From Virgibacillus sp. AGTR (lineage in GTDB: Bacteria > Bacillota > Bacilli > Bacillales > Amphibacillaceae), in the NCBI RefSeq assembly GCF_016919725.2, contig NZ_JAJERH010000008.1:29449-93448 (forward strand): a stretch of 64,000 nt of DNA, in the 5' to 3' direction. The position numbers and the translations under genes were made by a program. Within the stretch, counting starts at the first letter, position 1. Each line of letters opens with the position of its first letter. Of the stretch, positions 34,826-43,613 are shown piece after piece. The notes below the pieces were generated by a model, which was given only the letters and a program-made list of their open reading frames with translations, was not told the DNA's origin and did no database searches.

Positions 34826-34867
34826 AAAAACCCCCTTGCAACAAACATATGCTTGTTCCAAGAAGGT
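34826..34867 (-). terminator. Terminator of the HD-GYP gene overlapping the yunB ribosome site
   Basis: On the minus strand CTTGGAACAAGCATATGTTTGTTGCAAG forms the stem, followed by GGGGGTTTTT. The GGGGG serves as the yunB Shine-Dalgarno and the T5 as its spacer. Confidence 0.8.
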
Positions 34868-34883
34868 TAGAATGTAAAAAATC

Positions 34884-35969
34884 TCAATCTATTTTGCATG
34901 AGAAAACCACCACATTTAGTACGTTAGCTAAATTAACATCATATGGTTTAGCTAATTTTCTCCCTTGCTCCTTGTTAATTCGAATAATTGGTCTGTCGCA
35001 AACATGCGGATTTTGTTTTACAACAATACCTTGTCTCCCATCATTTAGATCAACCATAATACCATTTGGATAAACAACAATAGAACTCTTTAACGCTTCA
35101 ATCATTTCTCTATCATATAATTGTCCAGATCCGGCATATAAGATTTCTAAACCTTCGTGAGGAAGCATGGGATCACGATATACACGATTACTTGTAACTG
35201 CGTCGAACACATCTGCAATCCCTATTAATTTTGCATATTTGTGTATCGATTCAGAAGTTATTCCAAGTGGATAGCCTGATCCATCCAACCGTTCATGATG
35301 CTGTAAGGCACAAAGTGATACAACAAAAGGTACACTATCCTGACCTACAAGAAAACGGTATCCCGTTCTTGTATGGTTTTGAATAATTTTAAATTCTTCT
35401 TCTGTTAATTTTCCTGGTTTTTGTAATATATCTGGGTTAATAAACAGCTTTCCAACATCGTGCAGCATTGCTGCCATCCCTATTTCTTCTAATTGCTTAT
35501 TAGATAGCTTTAACTTAACACCAATAGCCAGTGCATAAATGGCTACATTTAAAGAGTGTTGAAATATATAATTATCCGATACAATCATATCGGTTAATAA
35601 TGATAATGACTGTTCGTTTTGTTGCAGCTCATTCGTGATTTGCTGAACAATCACTGAAAGTTCCGATCCTTTTTGATCAAGGATATAAGATCGGTTTGTC
35701 AATCCATTATGCTGTAGGGAAAGAAATACTTCCTTAATCGTTTCTGAAGCCTCTCGTCTGAGTGATTTTGAAATGGTCGGCATTGCCGCTATATCCTTCA
35801 TTTCTTCATCCTCAATATAAATGTATGTAATCCCGTGCTTTACTAGTCTATCAAGAAACTGCTTTGTTAAGGCAACACCTTTATTTACCAGAATGACGCC
35901 ACTTTCATTATATATTGTTTTTGCTAGAATAGCGCCTGGTTCTATTGATCTTGTATTAGCAAGTCTCAT
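34884..35969 (-). CDS. HD-GYP domain phosphohydrolase
   Basis: 361-residue protein. N-terminal 110 residues carry a small sensor-like domain (RSIEPGAILAKTIYNESGVILVNKG). The HD-GYP domain follows: HSLNVAIYALAIG, HDVGKLFI, NHTRTGYRFL, and HHERLDGSGYPLG with the GYP signature, then ADVFDAVTSNRVYRD. These enzymes usually hydrolyse cyclic di-GMP; the full metal-ligand set appears present. It is monocistronic with a terminator and lies between yunB and yunC, where B. subtilis has no such gene as far as I recall. Confidence 0.9.
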   Translation of the reverse strand: MRLANTRSIEPGAILAKTIYNESGVILVNKGVALTKQFLDRLVKHGITYIYIEDEEMKDIAAMPTISKSLRREASETIKEVFLSLQHNGLTNRSYILDQKGSELSVIVQQITNELQQNEQSLSLLTDMIVSDNYIFQHSLNVAIYALAIGVKLKLSNKQLEEIGMAAMLHDVGKLFINPDILQKPGKLTEEEFKIIQNHTRTGYRFLVGQDSVPFVVSLCALQHHERLDGSGYPLGITSESIHKYAKLIGIADVFDAVTSNRVYRDPMLPHEGLEILYAGSGQLYDREMIEALKSSIVVYPNGIMVDLNDGRQGIVVKQNPHVCDRPIIRINKEQGRKLAKPYDVNLANVLNVVVFSCKID

Positions 35970-36147
35970 TATGTTCTCCTAACACACATATATAGTTATT
36001 TACACCCATTCAATTACATAAATCCACTTATTTTAACATAAATCTAATCAAATAGTACCAGAACATACGTGAAATATCTATACCTATTCCTTTATAAATC
36101 TATGATTCTTAAGAAACGTATTCATCATTATATGGTAGGTCGTAGGA

Positions 36148-36475
36148 TGTAAAAAAGTGTCTGGTACGAAACGAAAATAGTTAGTCCAAAAGCCGAACGA
36201 TAAAACAAAATGTTACTACATGGCGCAGTCAAAATCCGTAGGCGCTTTGAAAACAGAGCGTTTTTTCTGTGTACGATGTATCGCTACCGAAGTCTTCCAT
36301 ATCCTGTGGGAACAGCGCAAGCTAAAGACCCCGCGCAGCAAAACGCTCTTTGCTATCCAAGGAAGCTGAAGCCATGTCCGCAAAAAGCGTAATATTTTGC
36401 TGGAGCGGTGAGCGCGAGTAAACAAATAATCTGAACTGATTCGTTCGGATTACGATGTGAATAAAGTAATAATTT
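36148..36475. repeat. Repeat family C, copy 2 (degenerate)
   Basis: GC-richer, structured non-coding segment. GGGAACAGCGCAAGC ... GACCCCGC ... GGAAGCTGAAGCCATGTCCGCAAAAAGCG matches the reverse complement of 11080-11175. It ends with a hairpin AATCTGAAC/GTTCGGATT (36428-36451). Several short open frames cross it on both strands, but none has a start signal. Its terminal repeats are not clear. Confidence 0.65.
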
Positions 36476-36492
36476 TTTCCCTGTCTCGACAG

Positions 36493-36795
36493 CTAAGAGA
36501 TTCGGATCAATGCATCTTTCCCTATCATTCCTTCTTCCCAACCATATTGCTTGGATGCATCTGTTATTTTTTGTAACGGTGCATGCAAAAGCTCATCAAT
36601 TGTCCGAACACCTACCGCACGACCAGCTACTACCTTTCGATCTGCTAATTTTTCATTTAATATATCCACATCTAGAGCTGCACACATGATATAACCGACT
36701 TCATTCGAAATAATTAACAAGTTCGTTTTTGGTAATTCTACAACGATAGCCGTAAAAAAGATTCCATCTACTTCTAGCGGGTTTACTGTAATCAT
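36493..36795 (-). CDS. yunC: YunC family protein (DUF1805)
   Basis: 100-residue cytosolic protein matching YunC/DUF1805: NPLEVDGIFFTAIVVELPKTNLLIISNEVGYIMCAALDVDILNEKLADRKVVAGRAVGVRTIDELL. Function unknown. AAGGAGG lies upstream, about 13 bases before the ATG. It follows yunD on the same strand by 80 bases and is probably in the yunEDC transcription unit. Confidence 0.92.
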   Translation of the reverse strand: MITVNPLEVDGIFFTAIVVELPKTNLLIISNEVGYIMCAALDVDILNEKLADRKVVAGRAVGVRTIDELLHAPLQKITDASKQYGWEEGMIGKDALIRIS

Positions 36796-36874
36796 AAACG
36801 TGTATGGCCTCCTTCATTCTCTTCTTCATATCTATATGCAAATGAAGGGCCTATTGTCACAAAAGCCTAAACGC

Positions 36875-38272
36875 TTAATCCTTAAATCCTTCTTTTAATG
36901 TATAAACTAATATATCTCTTAAGAATTCTGGTAAATAATATTGTTTGATTTCTGATTTAGCAACTTCAGGTAACAGCCTGCCAAATGTAAACGTATCCGC
37001 AGTAGCAACCGTATACGTTTTTTCTGGATCTAATGGATAAGACCCTAAAAATGCCTGTTTTACAAAGTACTCCCCATTTTTTAACTCCTCCATATCCATT
37101 TCAAGTCCAGCAAACGCCATTTTACCTAATACTTTTCCGCGAAAACCAAAACCCTTTAATTGTAATTGCATAAATTCTTTTGTTTGTGATGCTCTTATTA
37201 CCTCCAGTAATTCGTCACCATTCAACTCTACGACACATGTATTTATCGGATGCGGACAAATGCGATGTACATCACCATAAGTCACTTTACCAGCAGGTAA
37301 ACCTTCTAATAGGAGTCCAGCATTTAGCATGGCGCAATCTGCCTCTGTTTGTTTCTTAATAGATTCTGTTAAAGCCTGCAATATTGGCGTTGACTGAAAC
37401 CAATTTACCTCTAAAGGATATGCTAATTCTATAATCGGTTTAGCAAGAATGGTAGTAGCTTGTTTAGATAATTGCTCTATTCTTCGTTCTGTAGTTTTAT
37501 CTTTTGGTAAATGAGTTATATTCAACGCGTATGCCTCTTTACGACTCAGTTTATGCTCATCATGGTCCCAAGTTAGAATAACTTCTCCTACATAATGACA
37601 ATGTTTTCCGGCAGCAGTTATTAATGTATTATTAACATACTCGCCATTACGCAACAGATGATGTGTATGTCCGCCGATGATAACATCAATATCAGGGAAG
37701 TTTTTGGCAATTTCTTGATCCTCACTATACCCTAAATGCGATAGCAGAACGACAATGTCTGCCTGTTTTTTCACATTATCAATCACCTGTTGTAACTGTT
37801 CAAATGGAGGTGATACATACCAATCTAGTAACTGATAAAAGGCATTAAATGGTGCCGTTAAACCGATAACTCCTATATTTACTCCATGAGCGGATTGTAG
37901 AATCGTACTCTGTTGCAGCCACGCTGGTTCTATTTGATCGCTACTATGTAAGTTGGCACATACTATTTCAAAATCAGCTTCATCATAAAGATGGAAAAGA
38001 TCCTGATGCGATAACGTAATACCTTCATTGTTACCTAACGTAACGACATCATACCCTGCTTCATTCATAAGTTGAACATTTGCTTTTCCCATAAAGGCAT
38101 CTGATATAGGGTGAACTCGGTCTACATGATCACCAATATCAACTGCCCAACAAGAACAGCCTAATTTACGTCGACTATCCCTTGTCTCTTTAAGATATCC
38201 TGTAACACGAGACCATTGATCAAAATTGCTATGTAAATCATTCGTATAATAAAAATAGATATTCTCTTTCAT
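36875..38272 (-). CDS. yunD: Metallophosphatase/5'-nucleotidase family protein YunD
   Basis: 465-residue cytosolic enzyme without a signal peptide. The metallophosphoesterase domain holds YTNDLHS, DIGDHVD, TLGNNEG, VVLLSHLGYSED and IIGGHTHH, all metal or catalytic motifs. The C-terminal 5'-nucleotidase domain has CAMLNAGLL and KTYTVATADTFTFGR. Likely hydrolyses nucleotides or related phosphoesters in the cytosol. AAGGAG precedes the ATG. It starts 13 bases after yunE, implying co-transcription. Confidence 0.92.
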   Translation of the reverse strand: MKENIYFYYTNDLHSNFDQWSRVTGYLKETRDSRRKLGCSCWAVDIGDHVDRVHPISDAFMGKANVQLMNEAGYDVVTLGNNEGITLSHQDLFHLYDEADFEIVCANLHSSDQIEPAWLQQSTILQSAHGVNIGVIGLTAPFNAFYQLLDWYVSPPFEQLQQVIDNVKKQADIVVLLSHLGYSEDQEIAKNFPDIDVIIGGHTHHLLRNGEYVNNTLITAAGKHCHYVGEVILTWDHDEHKLSRKEAYALNITHLPKDKTTERRIEQLSKQATTILAKPIIELAYPLEVNWFQSTPILQALTESIKKQTEADCAMLNAGLLLEGLPAGKVTYGDVHRICPHPINTCVVELNGDELLEVIRASQTKEFMQLQLKGFGFRGKVLGKMAFAGLEMDMEELKNGEYFVKQAFLGSYPLDPEKTYTVATADTFTFGRLLPEVAKSEIKQYYLPEFLRDILVYTLKEGFKD

Positions 38273-38285
38273 TATGTTATGCTCC

Positions 38286-39104
38286 TTATGATAGCCCTTG
38301 AGAAATCATGCGAATCCCAATAATGATTAATACAATTCGTAATATCCATTCTAGTGTTTTACCTGTTAGAAGTTGGTTAACCCAAGCACCTAATTTTCCA
38401 CCAATCCATGCACCAGGAATAAACAAGAAAACATACTGCCATTCAATATGCCCTAAAGCAATATGTGTTCCAGCTCCAATAATGCTAATAAAGAAGATCA
38501 TAAACATCGAGGTAGTAGTAGCAATATGCGCCGGTATTCCAAATAATAATATCATCGCAGGCACCATAATGGATCCACCGCCAATACCAAATAACCCAGA
38601 CAGAGCTCCTACTATTAATGATAGTACAAAAGCTACCCATTTAGACACCGTATATTGATATGTTATTCCATTTAATTCGAATGTCCTTATCTCACTTATG
38701 TTATTACTTATCTGCTTTGTTGGCTCTTTTCGCTTAATAAAGAAAAGGAGCGAAATGACAATTGTAATACATCCAAAGTAGAGTAGAAATTGATCACCAT
38801 CAATAAATTGATTTAACCAAGACCCTATCATGCCGCCAGGTAAACTACCAGATAAAAACAGTAGACCTGTTTTATAATCAACACGTCCACGCTTGTAATA
38901 AGCAATAGTTGATGACATGGCGGTAAAAACCATAGAGACTAATGATATTCCAACAATAGCTTGAGGGGTTGCCCAAGAAAATGCATCGGAAAGCTGGTTT
39001 AAAAATAATAGGCTTGGAATGAGAATAATTCCACCGCCTAGCCCCATTAAACCACCTACAAAAGCTGTCAAAATTCCTATAAGTATACAAATAACAAAGA
39101 CCAA
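38286..39104 (-). CDS. yunE: TauE/SafE family sulfite/organosulfonate exporter-like protein
   Basis: 272-residue membrane protein with about eight helices arranged as two similar halves, each with the motif GLMGLGGGIILIPSLL (N-half) and GLFGIGGGSIMVPAMI (C-half). Members move small anions such as sulfite, sulfoacetate or thiosulfate; the substrate here is unknown. The start is TTG 39104 behind GGAAGGGAT. First gene of the yunE-yunD-yunC unit. Confidence 0.9.
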   Translation of the reverse strand: MVFVICILIGILTAFVGGLMGLGGGIILIPSLLFLNQLSDAFSWATPQAIVGISLVSMVFTAMSSTIAYYKRGRVDYKTGLLFLSGSLPGGMIGSWLNQFIDGDQFLLYFGCITIVISLLFFIKRKEPTKQISNNISEIRTFELNGITYQYTVSKWVAFVLSLIVGALSGLFGIGGGSIMVPAMILLFGIPAHIATTTSMFMIFFISIIGAGTHIALGHIEWQYVFLFIPGAWIGGKLGAWVNQLLTGKTLEWILRIVLIIIGIRMISQGLS

Positions 39105-39388
39105 TCAATATCCCTTCCATCCAACCATTTTTTCTGTCTTATTCAATACTAGCATTGATTTTTAATAATTCCTATATGGAAGCATTCAGTTTAACATAAA
39201 CTTCAAAACCTCTAATGAAATATTGAAAAACAGCCGTAAACCAAAAGGCTTAAGACTGCTATCTCGTCAACATATAAAGTCTTTTTTTCACGTAATCGAT
39301 ACAAAAAATATTAATAACTTCGTCCCATAATTGAATCAAAAATAATCTTTCTGGAGATAATATATACAAAAGCAAAGGAGGGATGTGG

Positions 39389-39487
39389 ATGATATATATT
39401 CAAGTCAAAGAGAATATTATATTGATAAAAACTTGGCCCATAATTATGACAATCCTACTCATCAAACAATTATGGGCACTGCTATGA
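39389..39487 (+). CDS. Possible 32-residue hydrophobic peptide
   Basis: ATG 39389 follows an ideal AAAGGAGG at 6 bases. The 32-residue product is hydrophobic with scattered Lys (KENIILIKTWPIIMTILLIK within it) and could be a membrane peptide. A 10-bp inverted repeat GCCCATAATT/AATTATGGGC lies inside the coding part (39436-39477), and a GAGGGG/CCCCTC hairpin follows the stop at 39489. It could be a type I toxin-like peptide, a leader peptide, or chance. No antisense RNA promoter could be defined. Confidence 0.3.
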   Translation: MIYIQVKENIILIKTWPIIMTILLIKQLWALL

Positions 39488-39488
39488 A

Positions 39489-39505
39489 GAGGGGCTTGTC
39501 CCCTC
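39489..39505 (+). terminator. Weak hairpin after the 32-residue ORF
   Basis: GAGGGG (39489-39494) and CCCCTC (39500-39505) with a five-base loop; the following T run is poor. Confidence 0.35.
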
Positions 39506-39649
39506 CTTCCATTTATAGTATGGATAATTATATATAAAAATATACTATATGGAATAAATTTAATAGAAGATTCTATTAGACATAGACCTTAACTTATGAA
39601 TCCTACTAAGTCTATAGACTCTATTAAAACTACAAATTAAAACGTAACA

Positions 39650-40636
39650 TTATTTTTCCAGATGTTCTTGTACATTTTTTAAAAATTCAATTCGGCTATA
39701 AGCTGGACCACCCTCCATTAGTGGGTCAACTACGTTCACAAACACGTGATCATTTTTAAATGCATTGATGTTTTGTACAATCGAATTCTTTTTCATTTCC
39801 TCGAAGGCAGTTTCATTTTCTTCATTTTCACTAGTAGAGAATTGCACAAATAAATAATCCGGATTCATATCAGCTAGTTGTTCAACAGATATTGCCTCTT
39901 GTGTTTTCGCTTTCTTCACCTCGTCTGGAACTTCTAATCCCAGTTCATCATATAGTACAGGGTTAAAGAATACACCTTCTGGATAGACGAAAACTTGCCC
40001 GCCACGAACTCGAATAGCTGCTACTTTTTTACCTTGGAGCTTCTCTGTTAATGATTCTTCTGCAGTAGCCATATCTGATTCATATTCAGACAAGATTGTT
40101 TCTGCATCTGCTTGCTTTCCAGTTAATTCAGCCATTAGCTTCAAATTAGCTTCCCAGTTTGTTGAAATATGCGAAACTAAAATAGTTGGAGCTATTTTCT
40201 GCAATTTCTCTTGTACTTCTTCAGGAAATTTCGTTGTTCCAAGTATTACATCTGGCTTCAATTCCAGTATCTTCTCAAAATTTGGCTGTTGTTTTTCTCC
40301 AATGGATTCAGCTTCCTCGGTCGCTGCAGCATAAATCTCTGGGAACTCTCCTCCCACAGATATCGCTCCTGTTAAGTTTACATCAAGTACTGTAGCATCC
40401 TCCATTGCTTCCATTGCTCCTGTCACAACAACTTTTTCTACAGTTTTTGGTACAGTGTACGCTTCACCAAGATACTCAATTGTTCTTGTTTCGCTTTCCT
40501 CGCTAGTATCCTCATTTGCTTGAGCCGTGTCTTCACTATTATTAGAAGAACTTGACTCACTATCTTTATCTCCTCCACATGCAGCTAATACAACCATTAG
40601 TAATGCGATTAAACTAACGAACATAAATCTTTTCAT
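39650..40636 (-). CDS. Iron/siderophore ABC transporter substrate-binding lipoprotein
   Basis: 328-residue lipoprotein: lipobox VLAACG, a Ser/Asn/Glu-rich linker, then a two-lobed periplasmic-binding fold of the FecB/FhuD class (VEKVVVTGAMEAMEDATVLDV, KILELKPDVILGTTKFPE, SVEQLADMNPDYLFVQFS, and a C-terminal NVQEHLEK). It would bind a ferric siderophore or chelate outside the membrane. No permease or ATPase gene is adjacent, so it must use components encoded elsewhere. It follows the FMN monooxygenase gene by about 115 bases, with a Fur box upstream of that gene. Confidence 0.87.
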   Translation of the reverse strand: MKRFMFVSLIALLMVVLAACGGDKDSESSSSNNSEDTAQANEDTSEESETRTIEYLGEAYTVPKTVEKVVVTGAMEAMEDATVLDVNLTGAISVGGEFPEIYAAATEEAESIGEKQQPNFEKILELKPDVILGTTKFPEEVQEKLQKIAPTILVSHISTNWEANLKLMAELTGKQADAETILSEYESDMATAEESLTEKLQGKKVAAIRVRGGQVFVYPEGVFFNPVLYDELGLEVPDEVKKAKTQEAISVEQLADMNPDYLFVQFSTSENEENETAFEEMKKNSIVQNINAFKNDHVFVNVVDPLMEGGPAYSRIEFLKNVQEHLEK

Positions 40637-40752
40637 CTTTCCTAAACCCCTTCCCGCTATAATAATAGTAATACTTAAAATCTAAGCTATCTTCCAATTA
40701 ATTGTTTCACTGATAAAAACTGATATCCAATCAGACTTATTTCAGTGACAGT

Positions 40753-42060
40753 TTATGTGATACCTAAATGCTCACGTAAGGTAGACCCAGTATATTCACT
40801 CCTAAACAACCCTCGCTCAACTAGCATTGGCATCAGCTCGCTAAAGAACAGTTCCATCGATGTTTTCGAGCCTCCTGGTAAAGCAATAAACCCATCTGCA
40901 GCACCTGTTTCAAACCACTCCGTAATTTCATTTAGCGCGTCCTCAACTGTTCCTACGACGACCCAATGTGCAGAACCGACTACCTCCGGCCTTGACAACA
41001 GTTCTTCCACTGTGGGCTGCTGTCGTGTAATTAACCTGCGCAACAAATCAGCATGCGTCCTACTGCGAACTGATTGATTTTGATCGGGTAGCATATCGAC
41101 TGTTATCGATTGATCTAAAGGTAGTGTACTGATATCCATACCAAGTATGGATTTTACTGAAGCATATCTATGCTCTTGACTTAGATGTGCATGCGCTTTC
41201 CGATGTAGTTCTAGTGCTTCCTCACGCGTATTGGCTAGGAAAAAATACAATCCAGGCAAAACTCGTATTGCGCTTGGATGGCGTCCATGCTTCTTCGCTC
41301 GTCTCCTTAGGTCATCACGTAATTCAATACCTGAAGCCATATCTGGAGTGGCTGCGAAAATAGCGTCCGCTACCGAAGCTGCAAAGTTACGTCCCGATTC
41401 TGAGGCGCCTGCTTGGAACAAAGGAATGGTCCCTGATTTATGTGCCGGTACATTAAGCGGTCCTTCAACACTAAAAAAATCACCGGAATGATTGATCGGA
41501 GAAACCATTTCCTTATCCGCATATTGTCCTGTAGAACGATTAATAACCAGCGATTCGTTCGGATAACTATCCCATAGCTTGCGGACAATGTCTGTGAATT
41601 CACTTGCTTTCTGATATCTTTCCGGTGATGACGGCATCGGATCATCCCCGAAATTTCCAGCACCTTCAATGGAAGTGACGATATTCCACCCTGCACGCCC
41701 ATTGCTAATCCACTGCAAAGACTGAAGCTGCCTAGCAACCGTATATGGTGAGTTGAAAGTGGTAGAAGCAGTAGTAACCAGTCCAATTCGGTTGGTCTCA
41801 CGAGCAATCGAAGTTAGCAGAAGCGTCGGATCTAAGCTGCCAAAGCCAGGTGAATTCCCCAGTACCTCTTTGTTCAGAAACAATGTATCTGGCCTAAAGA
41901 TAAAATCAAGTTTCGCCTCTTCTGCCATCTTCGCTAATTGCACATAAAAGTCGCTTGAATATAAGTTTTCTACACCACTGTCTGTATGTCTCCAGCCATT
42001 CCCCTTCATCCATGTTGTTGACAAGGACAAACCGATGCATAGCTGCCTATTTGTGGTCAT
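40753..42060 (-). CDS. FMN-dependent monooxygenase, NtaA/SnaA/DszA family
   Basis: 435-residue luciferase-like flavin monooxygenase. Family features are TNRQLCIGLSLSTTWMKGNGW, FIFRPDTLFL, SIARETNRIGLVTTASTTFNSPYTVARQLQSLQWISNGRAGWNIVTS and PLFQAGASESGRNFAASVADAIF. Relatives oxidise nitrilotriacetate, EDTA, sulfonates or sulfides with a separate flavin reductase. Next to an iron-binding lipoprotein and a Fur box, a role in breaking down or releasing iron from a chelate is plausible. ATG 42060 is preferred over TTG 42069; AGGAAAGG lies 11 bases upstream. Confidence 0.87.
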   Translation of the reverse strand: MTTNRQLCIGLSLSTTWMKGNGWRHTDSGVENLYSSDFYVQLAKMAEEAKLDFIFRPDTLFLNKEVLGNSPGFGSLDPTLLLTSIARETNRIGLVTTASTTFNSPYTVARQLQSLQWISNGRAGWNIVTSIEGAGNFGDDPMPSSPERYQKASEFTDIVRKLWDSYPNESLVINRSTGQYADKEMVSPINHSGDFFSVEGPLNVPAHKSGTIPLFQAGASESGRNFAASVADAIFAATPDMASGIELRDDLRRRAKKHGRHPSAIRVLPGLYFFLANTREEALELHRKAHAHLSQEHRYASVKSILGMDISTLPLDQSITVDMLPDQNQSVRSRTHADLLRRLITRQQPTVEELLSRPEVVGSAHWVVVGTVEDALNEITEWFETGAADGFIALPGGSKTSMELFFSELMPMLVERGLFRSEYTGSTLREHLGIT

Positions 42061-42382
42061 ATGTACCAAAACCTTTCCTACAAAGTAAGTTGTACCCGGA
42101 AAATGCTTTAATCAGAAGTATTTTCTACATATGGGCACAGCAGCCATATAATAGTCTATGAATGGTAACATTGTTTTGGAAATTATGTCGCCTTGACCAA
42201 TGAACTCCTTAGAACAAAAAGGAACACACTTGCCCTGCCCAATAATTAGTTAAACAACTAGTAACCATGCCTCCTTTTTTATTTCTACTTCTTCTGTAAC
42301 ATGATTGGCTACAACACCAAACGACATTTGCTGTTCCTACATCATTAAAAGACAGAATAGAAAGTCAGTAGATTATCTAATT

Positions 42383-42401
42383 GATATTGATTATCATTAT
42401 C
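42383..42401 (-). promoter_or_regulatory. Fur box
   Basis: On the minus strand GATAATGATAATCAATATC matches 18 of 19 bases of the consensus GATAATGATAATCATTATC. It begins right after a TATAAT, so Fur binding would overlap the transcription start. Confidence 0.85.
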
Positions 42402-42430
42402 ATTATAATGCTTGTGAAGCATAAAATCCA
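42402..42430 (-). promoter_or_regulatory. Candidate promoter next to the Fur box
   Basis: On the minus strand TATAAT at 42407-42402 with TGGATT 17 bases upstream. The -10 is exact, the -35 weak. Confidence 0.5.
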
Positions 42431-42781
42431 GAATAATTTTGTACTTTTTTCTAATTAGAAACGAAATCACGAAGTCTATATCAAGATTTAATGTTATTAC
42501 GCAGTCCCAATCGTATTTCTGTAGTAGACGCAGGCAACAAAATTCACAAAAGAAAAACCTGTATATCTGAAGATACCTAATTAAATGAGCTAGAGGAAAA
42601 AGCACCCCGAGAGTCATATCTAAAATAAACGACTACTATGGAGATGCTTTTATTATTGGAGAAAAAGAAATATGTGTTTACAGAAGAAGGGGACCCCAAG
42701 TGATTGAAATAAAGGTATCTATATAACAGAATCTCGGGTCAACAGGCAAGGTAAAATGGTGGAATAACTTGTTAATAATCA

Positions 42782-43540
42782 TCAAGTTTTTAAAGCTTCA
42801 TTATAATGCTTGGCGTAATCACTAATATTTCTTATCGTAGCGGGAACATTTTCCTTTTTTATGGAAATTGTTGCATATTCTTTCATGGCGTGTTCTCCTA
42901 CACAAACACTATATGTAGCATTTCTAAATAACTCTAAATCATTTTGATCATTCCCAAATGCGATAAATTCCCTTGATTGTATTCCCAATTGGTTTAATCC
43001 GTTCATTTTATGTATTCCTAATGGAGATATATCAAGCAAATTCTCTCTCCCATGTTCATAGATCTGTACAGGTAAATGACTCAAATTATGCTTGATTTCA
43101 TCAGTAGTCGTAAATAAGACGATTTTGGTTATCATCTTTAATTCGTCTAATGACTTATTTTCAGCTTGCTTTTCAGGGTCTAGATTACGAAATATAGAAT
43201 GCTGCACCTCACCTGTATAGCTGTAATCCCAATCACTGTCTACTAAATAGGTTAAGTGATACTTTTCAATTAATCGCTTTATTTTTAAAACTAAGTTAGG
43301 AGTAAACGTGCGCACATGCATTTTTCCATTTTCAAATGTGAAAGCTCCATTTCCTCCTACCATTCGAAAATGGCGATATCTCTTCGGCAAAACTGGTAAT
43401 AAATCACGAATCGGTCGAGCTGAAGCAAATATGATCTCATGTCCATGCTGAATACAAACATCTAATGCCTCACGCATCTCATAACTTAATGACTCACCCT
43501 TAAAACAAATCGTACCATCTAAATCAAATACAAAAATCAT
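42782..43540 (-). CDS. HAD-superfamily hydrolase, Cof type (IIB)
   Basis: 252-residue HAD phosphatase. Motif I DLDGTICFKG (Asp6, Asp8), cap domain of the IIB type, Lys region, and motif IV AFGNDQNDLELF. These act on sugar phosphates or related small molecules; the substrate is unknown. ATG 43540 follows GAGGTGAAAGAA; the reading frame extends upstream without a ribosome site and runs into the divergent control region of the Crp-like gene. Confidence 0.88.
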   Translation of the reverse strand: MIFVFDLDGTICFKGESLSYEMREALDVCIQHGHEIIFASARPIRDLLPVLPKRYRHFRMVGGNGAFTFENGKMHVRTFTPNLVLKIKRLIEKYHLTYLVDSDWDYSYTGEVQHSIFRNLDPEKQAENKSLDELKMITKIVLFTTTDEIKHNLSHLPVQIYEHGRENLLDISPLGIHKMNGLNQLGIQSREFIAFGNDQNDLELFRNATYSVCVGEHAMKEYATISIKKENVPATIRNISDYAKHYNEALKT

Positions 43541-43613
43541 TTCTTTCACCTCGCTTACAGTATAATCCTGTTTTGTTATAATAAAAAGGACCAATGTCCC
43601 GAAGGAGAACGAA

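Larger units (their letters stand above)
39105..39649. other. yunE to iron-binding lipoprotein gap
   Basis: AT-rich, mostly without structure except a possible small peptide gene at 39389-39487 and its hairpins, and AAGACT...AGTCTT followed by T7 near 39250-39289 on the plus strand. Confidence 0.4.
42061..42781. other. Long leader with Fur-controlled promoter
   Basis: No convincing gene. From the candidate promoter at 42402-42430 to the monooxygenase ATG there are about 330 bases. They include a strong AAAAAAGGAGG near 42270 that is too close to the next ATG to be a normal start. I recognised no riboswitch. 42620-42780 holds nothing identifiable. Confidence 0.4.

Noticed and set aside
36210..36541. 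Several 60-70 residue open frames on both strands
   Set aside because: They cross repeat C copy 2, share no family pattern and lack start signals.
42345..42617. 90-residue open frame over the Fur box
   Set aside because: It would be coded through the promoter and operator and has no family pattern.
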